Of a DNA stretch of 64,000 bases, positions 8,963 through 20,481 are shown piece after piece. Positions within the stretch are counted from its first letter, which is position 1; each line of letters opens with the position of its first letter. The notes under the pieces are model-generated. The model ran no database searches and was not told the origin of the DNA. It saw only the letters and a program-made list of their open reading frames with translations. The DNA is taken from NCBI RefSeq assembly GCF_003610555.1, contig NZ_RAPQ01000008.1, positions 2,100,490-2,164,489 on the forward strand, written 5' to 3'. The stretch comes from Marinifilum flexuosum. GTDB taxonomy: Bacteria; Bacteroidota; Bacteroidia; Bacteroidales; Marinifilaceae. The translations under genes and the position numbers were made by a program.

Positions 8963-9253
8963 TTCTATTTCAGTGTTTTAAAAAATTAGGGTGTGTCAAT
9001 TTTTGCATATGCAAGATTGTGAAAAAAAAAAAGAAAAAAAAATTATTTTTCTATTGATTTTTTAAAAAGAATGTCTAACCTACTATAAATCGACGATACA
9101 GAAATGAAAAAAAATCCAAATTTATTAAGTGTCAGAAAAACAGCGAGTTGTGAAAAATAATTTTTTAAAAGCCTGACTTTTAGCAGGTTTCTATATCATA
9201 CTTTTAAGTCTTAAAAGCTTGTTTAGAATTAAACAATAATAAAACATAAGACG
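8963..9253. other. AT-rich intergenic region upstream of dnaA
   Basis: Contains long A tracts (about 9020-9050) and no gene that I can support. I looked for DnaA boxes of the TTATCCACA type and saw none convincing. It should hold the dnaA promoter on the minus strand. Confidence 0.5.
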
Positions 9254-9349
9254 ATGGCTGTTAAAAAGAATTTAACAGATCCTTATTACACCAACAAAAT
9301 CAATGGGTTAATAGCTTCTAGCTTAACCATAATGGGAATGGTTAAGTGA
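9254..9349 (+). CDS. Candidate 31-residue small protein
   Basis: ATG-initiated frame of 32 codons including TGA. It begins MAVKKNLTDPYYTNK, continues with a short hydrophobic stretch and ends GMVK. Codon use resembles the neighbours, and the stop lies 4 bp from the convergent stop of the MlaD-like gene. No family is recognised. It is the only plausible coding stretch in the dnaA-MlaD gap, but short open frames also occur by chance. Confidence 0.35.
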   Translation: MAVKKNLTDPYYTNKINGLIASSLTIMGMVK

Positions 9350-9353
9350 ATAG

Positions 9354-10580
9354 CTAATCCTCGGGTGTTATTTTAATAATAAAGGCATCCGGGAAATCTG
9401 CTTTAATTCTTTTAAGTTTTCTAATAATTTCTTTATAGTTCTGAGTGTCTTCTAATGTGTATTTATACAGTCCATTATAATATACTTCTTCAATTTTTTT
9501 GTGGCCCTTAAAAATTGGGTCATTAAGATCAACTTGGGATTTGGATGAAAGAATTTGAACTCTATAATGGGTTTGTTTCTCCTTGTCTAACTTCTTTTTG
9601 GTTTTATTAGAATTCATATATACTGTTTTCCCTGTATCGAATAAGGAGAAGTGCATGTACTTTTTAGGGTTGTTTTTTAAGTCGATTAACAAATTGGTCA
9701 AGCTATTCGAAGCAGCCTCCAAATTCATGTATAAGGTGTCATTGTTAATCAACATTCCCATCGATCCTTGACCAGAATTGATTTTCTCTAATATTTCGTT
9801 GGATTGTTTTAGAGTTAGCTTCGCGTTGTTAATGGTTTCTGCAATTTCTACTGCTTTTAACGAATCACTAATTGATGAGAAGTTGGTTAGGATATTTGAG
9901 ATGTTCTTATTGTTCTCTTTTAAATTTGTTGTTATGGAATCAACATTTGATATGATATTTTCCATATGAGTTTTCTGTCCTGTAACTATAGTATCTAAAG
10001 TTCCAGATGTGTTTTCAAGTTTCTGAAAAGTTTGCTCTATACTACTAAAGCTTCGTGTAAGGTTCTCACGAGTATCTTTATTAAATATGTATTGTATAAC
10101 TGAGAGAACAGAGTCTACACTAGACATTAGGTTTTCTGCTTTTCTTTTTAAAGGAAGCATTTGCATACTTACTTGTTCTTTTAAGTCACCTTCCATACTT
10201 CCCAATAGAGTATCACCAGTGCTTAAAGTTAATTTTGAATTGCCAGGGTGTAATTGTATCTCTTTTGTTCCCATGATGTCCGAGCTTACAATTCGTGCTT
10301 CGGTATCTTTAGGCAATTGAAATTCGTCTGAAATAGAAAATTCAACAATTAGGTTATCTGCCTTCGAACTAAATTGAATAGATTTAATCTGTCCGATTTT
10401 ATATCCTCTTAAAGTAACAGGGCTTGATTTTTTTAGTCCATCAACTCTTTCGTATTTGGCACAAAAACTTTGTTCAGATGATAGCATGTTAAATCCTTTT
10501 AAGAAATTGATGCCCCAAATTAAAATTGCAATGGCACCTATAACAACTAAGCCAATTATTGAATCTTTTGAAATTTTCAT
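9354..10580 (-). CDS. MlaD-like lipid-transport protein with SPOR-like tail
   Basis: 408 residues. An N-terminal membrane anchor (about 8-28) is followed by an MlaD/MCE domain (about 38-118) with GLKKSSPVTLRGYKIGQI. A long helical region of roughly 200 residues follows, then the conserved segment with NNPKKYMHFSLF. MCE proteins carry phospholipids between inner and outer membranes. The last 75 residues (HYRVQILSSK to DAFIIKITPED) resemble the SPOR-like peptidoglycan-binding repeats common in Bacteroidota, including a YKY motif and a closing DAF. That tail is unusual on an MCE protein. The amidase gene 64 bp upstream carries a related tail, so the two probably form an envelope operon. Confidence 0.88.
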   Translation of the reverse strand: MKISKDSIIGLVVIGAIAILIWGINFLKGFNMLSSEQSFCAKYERVDGLKKSSPVTLRGYKIGQIKSIQFSSKADNLIVEFSISDEFQLPKDTEARIVSSDIMGTKEIQLHPGNSKLTLSTGDTLLGSMEGDLKEQVSMQMLPLKRKAENLMSSVDSVLSVIQYIFNKDTRENLTRSFSSIEQTFQKLENTSGTLDTIVTGQKTHMENIISNVDSITTNLKENNKNISNILTNFSSISDSLKAVEIAETINNAKLTLKQSNEILEKINSGQGSMGMLINNDTLYMNLEAASNSLTNLLIDLKNNPKKYMHFSLFDTGKTVYMNSNKTKKKLDKEKQTHYRVQILSSKSQVDLNDPIFKGHKKIEEVYYNGLYKYTLEDTQNYKEIIRKLKRIKADFPDAFIIKITPED

Positions 10581-10644
10581 ACAAGCTGTATTATATAATA
10601 GATATTGTACGTAGGAAAAAACGGTTTGTTTAATGTAAAACTAA

Positions 10645-11799
10645 TCATGTTTTTTGAAGTTCCTTCGCTTTTGAAAGAGAAATTCGTTTACCCTTGAAGA
10701 AAGCTACTACAAAACAGTCTTTTATTTTTTTGCGTACAGTCTTTTGTAAGTTTACTATTTCTGAATAATTCGATGTTGAACCTATGGTGTATTTATAAGT
10801 TCCATTTATTTTTCGTTCTCTTATGTTTTTTAAATTTTTAAAAGCTCTAGAGTTTAAAGGAATTTGTTTAATGGATGATTTTAATTGAATACAATACTCA
10901 ACTTGTTCCGCAGCGATTACCAATTGATTAATTTCATTTTCAATTTTTTTCTCATTTTCCTTTTGCTTATGTAGAACTACGCTGGTTTGTTCTACTTTAT
11001 CTTTGTAAGCTCTAAACGCTCTGAAAATAGCACTGGCTAAATAATCTTGTCCTTTTTTAGTTTTTAGGAACTTTTCTTCTGTTGGATTTGATATGAAGCC
11101 TACTTCAACCAAAATAGAAGGCATGCTTACTTGCTTTAGTACCCAAAAACCAGCTTCTCTAACACCTCTGGAGTGACGACCCACTCTGTTTTTAAATTGA
11201 TGTTCGGTTAGTTCGGCCATGCTAATACTTTTATCACGATTTACACCTTGCATCAAATTAAAAATAATGTATGATGCCGGATTGTTTGGATCGAAACCTT
11301 CATATTTGGTAGACCAATCGTCTTCGTATTGCATAACAGCGTTCTCTTTCATCGCTACTTCAAGGTTCTCTTTTGTTTTGTGCAATCCTAGCGTGTAGGT
11401 TTCTGTTCCCCTAATCCTGGAATTGTTATTTGCATTGGCATGAATGGAAATAAACAGATCTGCTTTGTGCTTGTTTGCAATCTCCGATCTTTTATTTAAA
11501 GGAATAAATACATCCGTCTTTCTGGTATATACTACATTCACATTCGGAAAATATTTCTTTATATATCCACCAAGTTTTAACGAGATATTTAAAACAATAT
11601 CTTTTTCACGAGATGTTTTTCCCAGTGCTCCAGGGTCTTTTCCACCATGTCCTGCATCAATCACTACTGTTTTAATATGGTAAGATTGGTCTTGGGCATA
11701 CAATCTATTACCAAAACTAAATGATGTTAGCAATAGAATTAATGCAAGGGATGTTCTTGTAAATAATCGCTTTATAATTTTACGAGAGTTAATGTTCAT
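10645..11799 (-). CDS. N-acetylmuramoyl-L-alanine amidase with SPOR-like tail
   Basis: 384 residues from the ATG at 11799 (MNINSRKIIKRLF), chosen because it gives a normal signal peptide ending near LYAQ; the frame reaches 11838 only through a TTG. The Amidase_3 domain has the zinc ligands in order: TVVIDAGHGGKDPG, the glutamate in GTETYTLG, and SIHANAN, with the late catalytic glutamate in ILVEVGFISN. It cleaves the amide between MurNAc and the stem peptide during cell separation. The C-terminal 85 residues (YCIQLKSS to VVAFFKGKRI) look like a diverged SPOR domain. It lies directly upstream of the MlaD-like gene and divergent from the LptD-like gene. Confidence 0.93.
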   Translation of the reverse strand: MNINSRKIIKRLFTRTSLALILLLTSFSFGNRLYAQDQSYHIKTVVIDAGHGGKDPGALGKTSREKDIVLNISLKLGGYIKKYFPNVNVVYTRKTDVFIPLNKRSEIANKHKADLFISIHANANNNSRIRGTETYTLGLHKTKENLEVAMKENAVMQYEDDWSTKYEGFDPNNPASYIIFNLMQGVNRDKSISMAELTEHQFKNRVGRHSRGVREAGFWVLKQVSMPSILVEVGFISNPTEEKFLKTKKGQDYLASAIFRAFRAYKDKVEQTSVVLHKQKENEKKIENEINQLVIAAEQVEYCIQLKSSIKQIPLNSRAFKNLKNIRERKINGTYKYTIGSTSNYSEIVNLQKTVRKKIKDCFVVAFFKGKRISLSKAKELQKT

Positions 11800-11960
11800 T
11801 AGACAAATTTCATAAAAGAACTTAAAAAATGTTTTCAAGTTCGTTTCGATTAGGGATTATAGTACTTTTATTTGTATTTTTGGCGACTTAAGCACGAACT
11901 GTAGTTTAACTAGCAGTACGAAACTAAATCAGAACTTTTCACAAAAATAACAGATATAAA

Positions 11961-14634
<2,674 letters not shown>

Positions 14635-14635
14635 G

Positions 14636-14663
14636 GAGTCGCAATAGTGCGGCTCTTTTTTTT
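14636..14663 (+). terminator. Intrinsic terminator
   Basis: Stem GAGTCGCA (14636-14643) with TGCGGCTC (14648-14655; one G-T pair), followed by eight T residues. It ends the LptD-like gene and touches the convergent stop at 14662. Confidence 0.85.
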
Positions 14664-15228
14664 ATGCAAGAATCCAGTTTTTCAGTATCAAATTTCCTCT
14701 TTCTGTCATTATAGATTCCGGGTGAAACTGCACGCCACATAAATCTAATTCTTTGTGTCGTATCGACATGATGACTTCATTTTCATCGGTAGAGGTAATG
14801 CTAAGGCAATTTGGAAATTGTTCTCGCGAAACAGCCCAGGAGTGATACCTGCCTGAGTTAAATGTGTCTGGAAGGTTTTTAAAAAGAATTTCAGAAGGTT
14901 TTGTAACGAGAGTTACTTTAGGTATGCCATGAATAATTTCAGGTAAATTGTAAATGCGGGCACCGTAGTATTCGGCAATGTATTGCATTCCCAAACAAAC
15001 TCCCAGAATAGCTTTTTGCCCGGCATATTTATTCAGAATTTCTCCCATTACTTTCACTTCCGATGGTAATCCGGGGCCAGGAGAAAAGATAATACGATCG
15101 CATGTGTCTAGTTCATCCCAATCAACATGATTGTTTCTCATGACAATGCAGTTGTCGCAGTATTGCTCAACAATGTGAAATAAATTATAAGTGAATGAAT
15201 CGTAATTATCTATAATAGCTATTCTCAT
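14662..15228 (-). CDS. Glutamine amidotransferase of anthranilate/aminodeoxychorismate synthase
   Basis: 188 residues, the usual length for PabA/TrpG. This class-I glutaminase has the triad cysteine in GVCLGMQ, the histidine and glutamate in VQFHPESI, and the oxyanion region FSPGPGLP. It supplies ammonia to the chorismate-using partner (TrpE or PabB) for tryptophan or folate synthesis. No partner gene is in the window, so which pathway it serves cannot be decided; in many bacteria a single copy serves both. Confidence 0.92.
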   Translation of the reverse strand: MRIAIIDNYDSFTYNLFHIVEQYCDNCIVMRNNHVDWDELDTCDRIIFSPGPGLPSEVKVMGEILNKYAGQKAILGVCLGMQYIAEYYGARIYNLPEIIHGIPKVTLVTKPSEILFKNLPDTFNSGRYHSWAVSREQFPNCLSITSTDENEVIMSIRHKELDLCGVQFHPESIMTERGNLILKNWILA

Positions 15229-15300
15229 TAATGCTTTTTTCTTTTAACTTAGCGACCGCAAAATAAATGAATTTTTAACAAATACTAATTATTAACTGAA

Positions 15301-15678
15301 ATGAAAAAGTGTATTAATTCAGAAAAAGCGCCTAAAGCAATCGGACCATACAGCCAGGCAGTAGAAGCAAACGGAACTTTGTACATATCAGGTCAGCTTC
15401 CTGTTGATGTTGCTACCGGTAAATTTGTTGAAGGTGGTGTTAAAGAACAAACTGAGCAAGTAATGAAAAACATTGGTTACATTTTGGAAGAAGCAGGTTA
15501 TAGCTTTAAGGATGTAGTTAAATCAACTTGTTTGTTGAGCGATATTTCAAACTTTGCTGTAATGAACGAAGTTTATGGCGAATATTACAAAGAAGATTGT
15601 CCTGCACGTGCAGCATTCGCGGTTAAGGATCTTCCTCTAGGTGCTTTGGTTGAGATTGAAACCATTGCTGTGAAGTAA
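15301..15678 (+). CDS. ridA: RidA family enamine/imine deaminase
   Basis: 125 residues, typical length. The motifs are EKAPKAIGPYSQAV at the N-terminus, LYISGQLP, and the catalytic arginine in CPARAAFAV followed by LGALVEIE. RidA hydrolyses reactive 2-aminoacrylate and related imines released by PLP enzymes, protecting the cell. It is divergent from the glutaminase gene and followed by a strong terminator, so it is transcribed alone. Confidence 0.95.
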   Translation: MKKCINSEKAPKAIGPYSQAVEANGTLYISGQLPVDVATGKFVEGGVKEQTEQVMKNIGYILEEAGYSFKDVVKSTCLLSDISNFAVMNEVYGEYYKEDCPARAAFAVKDLPLGALVEIETIAVK

Positions 15679-15703
15679 TTCAATTTACCAAGATATAATA
15701 AAG

Positions 15704-15734
15704 GGCTGCCAATTGTCGATTGGCAGCCTTTTTT
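15704..15734 (+). terminator. Intrinsic terminator after ridA
   Basis: Perfect 10-bp stem GGCTGCCAAT (15704-15713) with its complement at 15719-15728, a 5-nt loop, then six T residues. It lies between convergent stops. Confidence 0.92.
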
Positions 15735-16683
15735 AGTTTTTATCCAGCGCTACATATACAGGCAAATGATCGGATGTGCCACCATGATAGGTGTGATACG
15801 AATAGGTTCTGTTAGGTTTGTAAATTCCTGCTTGATGGTCGAAATACAGCAAGTTTTTATCGCCATGAATGGTAAGGCGAGGGCTGGTTATTTTAATTCC
15901 TTCTCCGTTTAGCATTCCTTTACTGATAATGATTTGATCGAACATCAGCCAATGTTTTTTGGCAAACAAACTGCCCAGCTTCTTATTGTAGGGGATAGTT
16001 GCCAGATTATAAAACTCGTATGTGCCAATGTTCTTATGTGATTTAGCATGTAGGTGTTTGCTGATGGATTTGCTTATTGGCAAATCGTTAAAATCACCCA
16101 TAATAACTATTTTAGCATCCACATCCTCGCTAAGAATGGCTTTTGCCTTTTGGTGCAAGCAATTGGCAGCTGCAATGCGTTTTGGGTTCGATGCCAGGAT
16201 GCCTTCACCTCTTGACGGCCAATGATTCACAAAAAAATGAATGATATCATTTTCTATTTTCGTTTTTACATACAAAATATCTCTTGTGGCAAAATGAGAA
16301 TTGCCATTCAATCTTACTGGTATTTTTTCAGAAGCTAAAATTTCTACTACTTTTTGGTGGTAGAGTAGGGCAACATCAATCCCTCTTCTGTCGGGACTGT
16401 CGAAATGTACATAGCCATATTCACCTTTGAATACTGGTTGATAAATCAGATCTTTTAAAACTGTAGCATTCTCAATTTCGGCAACACCAATGGCAATTGG
16501 CAATTTGTTGTCTTGAATAGATGCAATGGCTGCTGTAATGTGTTCCAGCTTGCTTACATAGCGATTCTCTGTCCAATGATTGCTGCCATTAGGCAAATAG
16601 TCATTGTCGTTCTTTTTCGGATCATCTTGGGTATCGAAAAAGTTCTCGAGATTATAGAATGCAATGGTATGTTCTTCTTTCAT
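15733..16683 (-). CDS. Endonuclease/exonuclease/phosphatase family protein
   Basis: 316 residues with no signal peptide. Fold markers appear in order: FYNLENFFDTQDDP, the metal-binding glutamate in GVAEIEN, RGIDVALLY, NHWPSRGEG, the catalytic MGDFNDLP, and the terminal TSDHLPVYV histidine. These are the two metal sites and the catalytic Asp/His of the DNase I-like superfamily. Bacteroidota members are often annotated as nucleases or phosphodiesterases without a known substrate. It lies 16 bp downstream of the small membrane-peptide gene in the same direction. Confidence 0.9.
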   Translation of the reverse strand: MKEEHTIAFYNLENFFDTQDDPKKNDNDYLPNGSNHWTENRYVSKLEHITAAIASIQDNKLPIAIGVAEIENATVLKDLIYQPVFKGEYGYVHFDSPDRRGIDVALLYHQKVVEILASEKIPVRLNGNSHFATRDILYVKTKIENDIIHFFVNHWPSRGEGILASNPKRIAAANCLHQKAKAILSEDVDAKIVIMGDFNDLPISKSISKHLHAKSHKNIGTYEFYNLATIPYNKKLGSLFAKKHWLMFDQIIISKGMLNGEGIKITSPRLTIHGDKNLLYFDHQAGIYKPNRTYSYHTYHGGTSDHLPVYVALDKN

Positions 16684-16699
16684 CGTTTGGTAAATGCTA

Positions 16700-16900
16700 T
16701 TAGGAATATCTTCTTTTGCCTTTCATGAATTCTCTTTTGCTCTTCTTTTTGGTCAGATAATAAATGATTGGACCCAAAAGAGGCGGAAAGAAGGCCAATA
16801 ATAACCTGAAGGCTCCATTTCTCTCACTTGCATTTTTAATGGCATCTATCAAGGCGAAAATATGAAGTATGCCAATTAGTATGATGTAGATAATGTTCAT
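16700..16900 (-). CDS. Small PLDc_N-type membrane protein
   Basis: 66 residues. Two membrane helices with the pattern AFRLLLAFFPPLLGPIIYYLTKKK match the PLDc_N family, once seen as the N-terminus of cardiolipin synthases but widespread as a stand-alone protein. The tail is strongly basic (KSKREFMKGKRR). Its role is unknown. The gene may share a transcript with the downstream nuclease-like gene. Confidence 0.8.
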   Translation of the reverse strand: MNIIYIILIGILHIFALIDAIKNASERNGAFRLLLAFFPPLLGPIIYYLTKKKSKREFMKGKRRYS

Positions 16901-16947
16901 GATTTTAGTGTTTATGAAGTATGTTTGGTTTTCAATATAAAATGTGC

Positions 16948-19317
16948 TTATTCATATCTTAACGATTTTACAGGATCTAGTTTTGATGCTCGGTACGAAT
17001 GTGTTAGCACTGTTACAATTACGACAATACTTGCAATAAGAAATGTAAAGGTGTAAAAGCTCCATTCGATATCTGTTTTTAGGGCATAATCTTTTAACCA
17101 GATGTTCATTGCATAATTCGTAATTGGGATAGAGAGGATGCAGGCAATTGCCACGTAAATGATATTGGTCTTAACAAAAGAATAGATGATATCCATTTCT
17201 GAACAACCTAAAACCTTTCTTATGCCAATCTCTTTGGTTCTGCTTCGGGCAATAAATAGTGTAAGCCCAAATAAACCAAATGAAGCAATTATCATGGTAA
17301 AAAATGCGAAAATACTTACGATGGTAAATTTATTTTTCTCACCTGCATACATCTGTTTAATCAAATCTTCCACTGAACTTACTTCCAGTTTGGTGTCAGG
17401 AGACAGTTTGTTCCAAGAAGTGTGTAGATGGGAGAGAAGATCTTCTTTTGATTCTTCATGATACTGTATTGCAATTTGAGAAAGATAGTTTTCTGTTATT
17501 ACAATCATTAATGGAGGGACTTCGCTATGGAAAGAGTGTAAGTAAAAATCTTTTACTACACCAATGATGTTATATGATTCCAGTTTGTTGCCTACTGCAT
17601 TTTCTATTCCAAATGCCTTAACTGCCGTTTCGTTTAAAATACAAGCTGTTTTAGAATCGTTGGCACTGTTGTTAGTAAAGTAACGCCCCTCTACCAATTC
17701 CACTCCCATGGTTTCCAGAAATCCATAGTCTACAAAAAAGCCCTCTACTTTTACTTTTTCTTCCTTGTTTTGCTGGTGTGGAAACATCATTGTGGCACTG
17801 CTGTAGGTAGGTAAGCCTCGAGCAGCTCCACCAGCTTTTATTACGCTGGAATGTTGTCGAACTTCATTTAAGAAAGGCTTAAGTAGTTTTCCACTCCGAA
17901 CATTTGCCAATAAAATATTCTTGTTGTGAAAGCCAGGATGCTTACTTATGGCAAGCTGATATTGAGCATTAATTACAAAAGCACAAGCAACAAAAAAACA
18001 AAAGATTATTAACTGCATGATAATTAATGATGAGCGTACGAAATTTTTCTTTTTGCCTTGTACGATTTTTACTTTCAGTATGTCTACAACCTTTAATCTT
18101 GATAATCCCAATGATGTATATAATCCGGCAAGGAAACCAATAAAAATGCTTAAGAAAAGGTAGGCCAATAGGTAATAAATAACATTGCCTGATATTATTG
18201 GAAGGCTGGTTTCGAATAAACTTTCGGCATATGGTCTGGCAAGAATCATTAAAAGTATGGATATGGGTAATACCATTACCGATAAAATAAGCGATTCGGT
18301 TAAAAACTGCAGGCTTACTTGTTTGTTAGCTGCGCCAAATGTTTTTCTAATCCCGATTTCTGTCGATCGGTTCGAGGATACAGCGGTTGAAAGAATTACG
18401 TAATTAATAAGAGCCACAAGGATAATTGCAATAGCTATGGCAATAAATATTTTAATTGAGTTCCAGTTGCCTTTTAAATCATTGGATTGAATGTGTTGTG
18501 AATTGAGGTATACATCCGAAAGGTTTTGAAGTGAATACGAAAATTCCTTGTTGTTGTTAAGATACTTGCTTTCAAAACTCTTTAGTTGTTTTTCAACCTC
18601 TGCCACTTGTCTGCTGTCTGTTAGTTTAACCCATGTGTTGCATAGGTTGTATTCCCAATTTGTTTCAATGCTTTTAGTGTTGAAGTGTTTGTTAAAACGA
18701 GGAATGTTGTGTAAGCCGTTAATTAAACAATTGGGACGAAAAGTGGAGTTTTTAGGTAGATCTTTAAAAACAGCTTTTACTGTAAAGGTATGTTCTACTT
18801 TGTCAACAGAAGCAAGTATTTCTTTTCCCATTACATTATTGGTGCCGAAAATTTTCTTAGCCGTCGATTCCGAAATGCAAATAGATTGTTTGTCTTTAAG
18901 TAATTCACCATCATTATGACCATGTATGAGGGGAATAGTAAAAATGTCAAAAATATCAGACTGACAACCAACAACCCTTTTCATGTTTATGTTTTCATCC
19001 TGTATTTGAATTTGAAATGATCTTACCTGTCGAATGTTACTGGTTTTCGAAACTTGGGGAATCACTTCTTTAATTGTTTCGGCTAGGATATATGGGGTTT
19101 GATCGCTATTGATATTAAAGTTAATGTAATGATTGATCACCCTATAAACTGAGCTTTTGTTTTTGTGTGTTTGATTAAAACTTAGCTGGTTAATCACAAA
19201 GAGAACGATAATAAAAGAGGCTGCTAAAGCTATTGAAAGACCAACAGTATTGATTAATGTAAATGTAAGGTTATTGCGCAGGTTTTTAATGGCGGTTTTA
19301 AGGTAGTTTCTAAACAT
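16948..19317 (-). CDS. FtsX/MacB-type ABC permease
   Basis: 789 residues. The layout is one membrane helix, a MacB-like periplasmic core (about 45-250), three helices of a first FtsX domain containing STEIGIRKTFGAANKQVSLQF, a fourth linking helix, a second periplasmic core, and a final three-helix FtsX domain with RTKEIGIRKVLG near the C-terminus. Such double-FtsX permeases in Bacteroidota work with a separate ATPase in peptide or lipid efflux and lipoprotein handling. No ATPase gene is adjacent, and the gene appears monocistronic, so the function stays open. Confidence 0.9.
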   Translation of the reverse strand: MFRNYLKTAIKNLRNNLTFTLINTVGLSIALAASFIIVLFVINQLSFNQTHKNKSSVYRVINHYINFNINSDQTPYILAETIKEVIPQVSKTSNIRQVRSFQIQIQDENINMKRVVGCQSDIFDIFTIPLIHGHNDGELLKDKQSICISESTAKKIFGTNNVMGKEILASVDKVEHTFTVKAVFKDLPKNSTFRPNCLINGLHNIPRFNKHFNTKSIETNWEYNLCNTWVKLTDSRQVAEVEKQLKSFESKYLNNNKEFSYSLQNLSDVYLNSQHIQSNDLKGNWNSIKIFIAIAIAIILVALINYVILSTAVSSNRSTEIGIRKTFGAANKQVSLQFLTESLILSVMVLPISILLMILARPYAESLFETSLPIISGNVIYYLLAYLFLSIFIGFLAGLYTSLGLSRLKVVDILKVKIVQGKKKNFVRSSLIIMQLIIFCFFVACAFVINAQYQLAISKHPGFHNKNILLANVRSGKLLKPFLNEVRQHSSVIKAGGAARGLPTYSSATMMFPHQQNKEEKVKVEGFFVDYGFLETMGVELVEGRYFTNNSANDSKTACILNETAVKAFGIENAVGNKLESYNIIGVVKDFYLHSFHSEVPPLMIVITENYLSQIAIQYHEESKEDLLSHLHTSWNKLSPDTKLEVSSVEDLIKQMYAGEKNKFTIVSIFAFFTMIIASFGLFGLTLFIARSRTKEIGIRKVLGCSEMDIIYSFVKTNIIYVAIACILSIPITNYAMNIWLKDYALKTDIEWSFYTFTFLIASIVVIVTVLTHSYRASKLDPVKSLRYE

Positions 19318-20481
19318 TTGGGTTGGGTTTTTGATTAATGCTAAAGCTATATAATAAATTTTAATCTATTATGATATTCAACGTAAAATTTAGTTGTCAA
19401 ATATTGTTTGCTTATGTAAGTGTCAGATATGGAATTTATTAAATCGGTTTGAAATTTTATAGTAATGGCCTGATAGTTTGTTGTAAGATTCACTTTAGTT
19501 GATTATAAATGATATCTATTAGAGAATCGGAAGGACTAAAAAGTACTTTAGTGTGCTATGTTTATTTGTATTCTTGGATAATAATATTCTTGTTGATGGT
19601 AAGTTGAAGATTTGACTAGACTGGTTATAGATAGTTGTTGCTTATTGATGAATTATAATGTCAGAATTATAATTGTTATCAAAATAAAAACTAAGTAGCC
19701 CCAACGGAAAATCTCAACCGAGCGGCGGAATATTTCAACCGACCGACGGAAAATCTCAACCGAGCATCGGAAGATTGCAACCGACCGACGGAAAACCTCA
19801 ACCGAGCAGCGGAAGATCGCAACCAAGTGGCGGAAAACTTCAACCGAGTAGCGGAAGGTCGTAATCATGCACCATAGAATTATAACACTCTGTTGGAATA
19901 AGGTAATACGTTATCAAGCAATCGCAACACATAGGCGGAAGGTAATAATATGTGGAGGCTGAAGAACAACCGAGCAACGGAAGATAATAATACGACAATC
20001 CAAAATATTAACTCAAAGGCGGAAAAGGGTAATAATTTAAAATACGAGCTAATTAATTGTAGAATTGATTCTTGTATTGTAGTGGTAATTGGTATTGAGG
20101 AGAAAATTAGTTGTTAATATCATGAGGCAAAAAGTTAGTAAATCGATAAAAGTATTGTATTTGCTAGATAAATCATGAAATATATAATGTAAATCATTTT
20201 GAATTTTTAGTAAAATTTAACTTGTTGATTAAAATATATGTTGCTTCAAGTTTTGATTTATAATTATAATAATGGGGGTTTAATTTTATTTAACCGCATT
20301 TGAAATGCTTGTGTTTACAGGGTGAATTCCACAATGTATAAGAAAATCAGAAAGAAAGAGTGTTGAAAAGATGATAGAAAAATGGTAGGTGTTAAAAAAT
20401 AATTAAAGAATTATTTGCACATAATAATAGGAGTGATTAATTTCATATGGAAATTCAAACTTACTTAAATATAATTATAAC
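19318..20481. other. 1.16-kb non-coding region
   Basis: I see no convincing gene on either strand. It contains the 21-bp minisatellite (19699-19866), degenerate fragments of the same repeat near 19931, 19966 and 20015, and AT-rich DNA from about 20040 that should carry the promoter of the following gene. Frames through the minisatellite stay open only because its period is a multiple of three. Confidence 0.7.
19699..19866. repeat. 21-bp minisatellite with 42-bp alternation
   Basis: About eight head-to-tail units of 21 bp. Odd units contain GGAAAAYCTCAACCGAGC; even units contain GGAAKATYGCAACCGACCG with some drift. The alternation implies a 42-bp higher-order unit. There are no spacers, so it is not a CRISPR array. 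It is richer in GC than the flanks. Confidence 0.85.

Noticed and set aside
8963-9353. Possible replication origin upstream of dnaA
   Set aside because: AT-rich with A tracts, but no cluster of TTATCCACA-type boxes could be found; GC skew was not computed.
19699-19866. Repeat array considered as a CRISPR
   Set aside because: Units are directly adjacent with no unique spacers, they vary too much, and no cas genes are near.
19653-19868. Open frame on the minus strand with a 7-residue periodic peptide (SVEIFRR-like units)
   Set aside because: The frame is a by-product of the 21-bp minisatellite, which leaves several frames open at once; no family, no start context.
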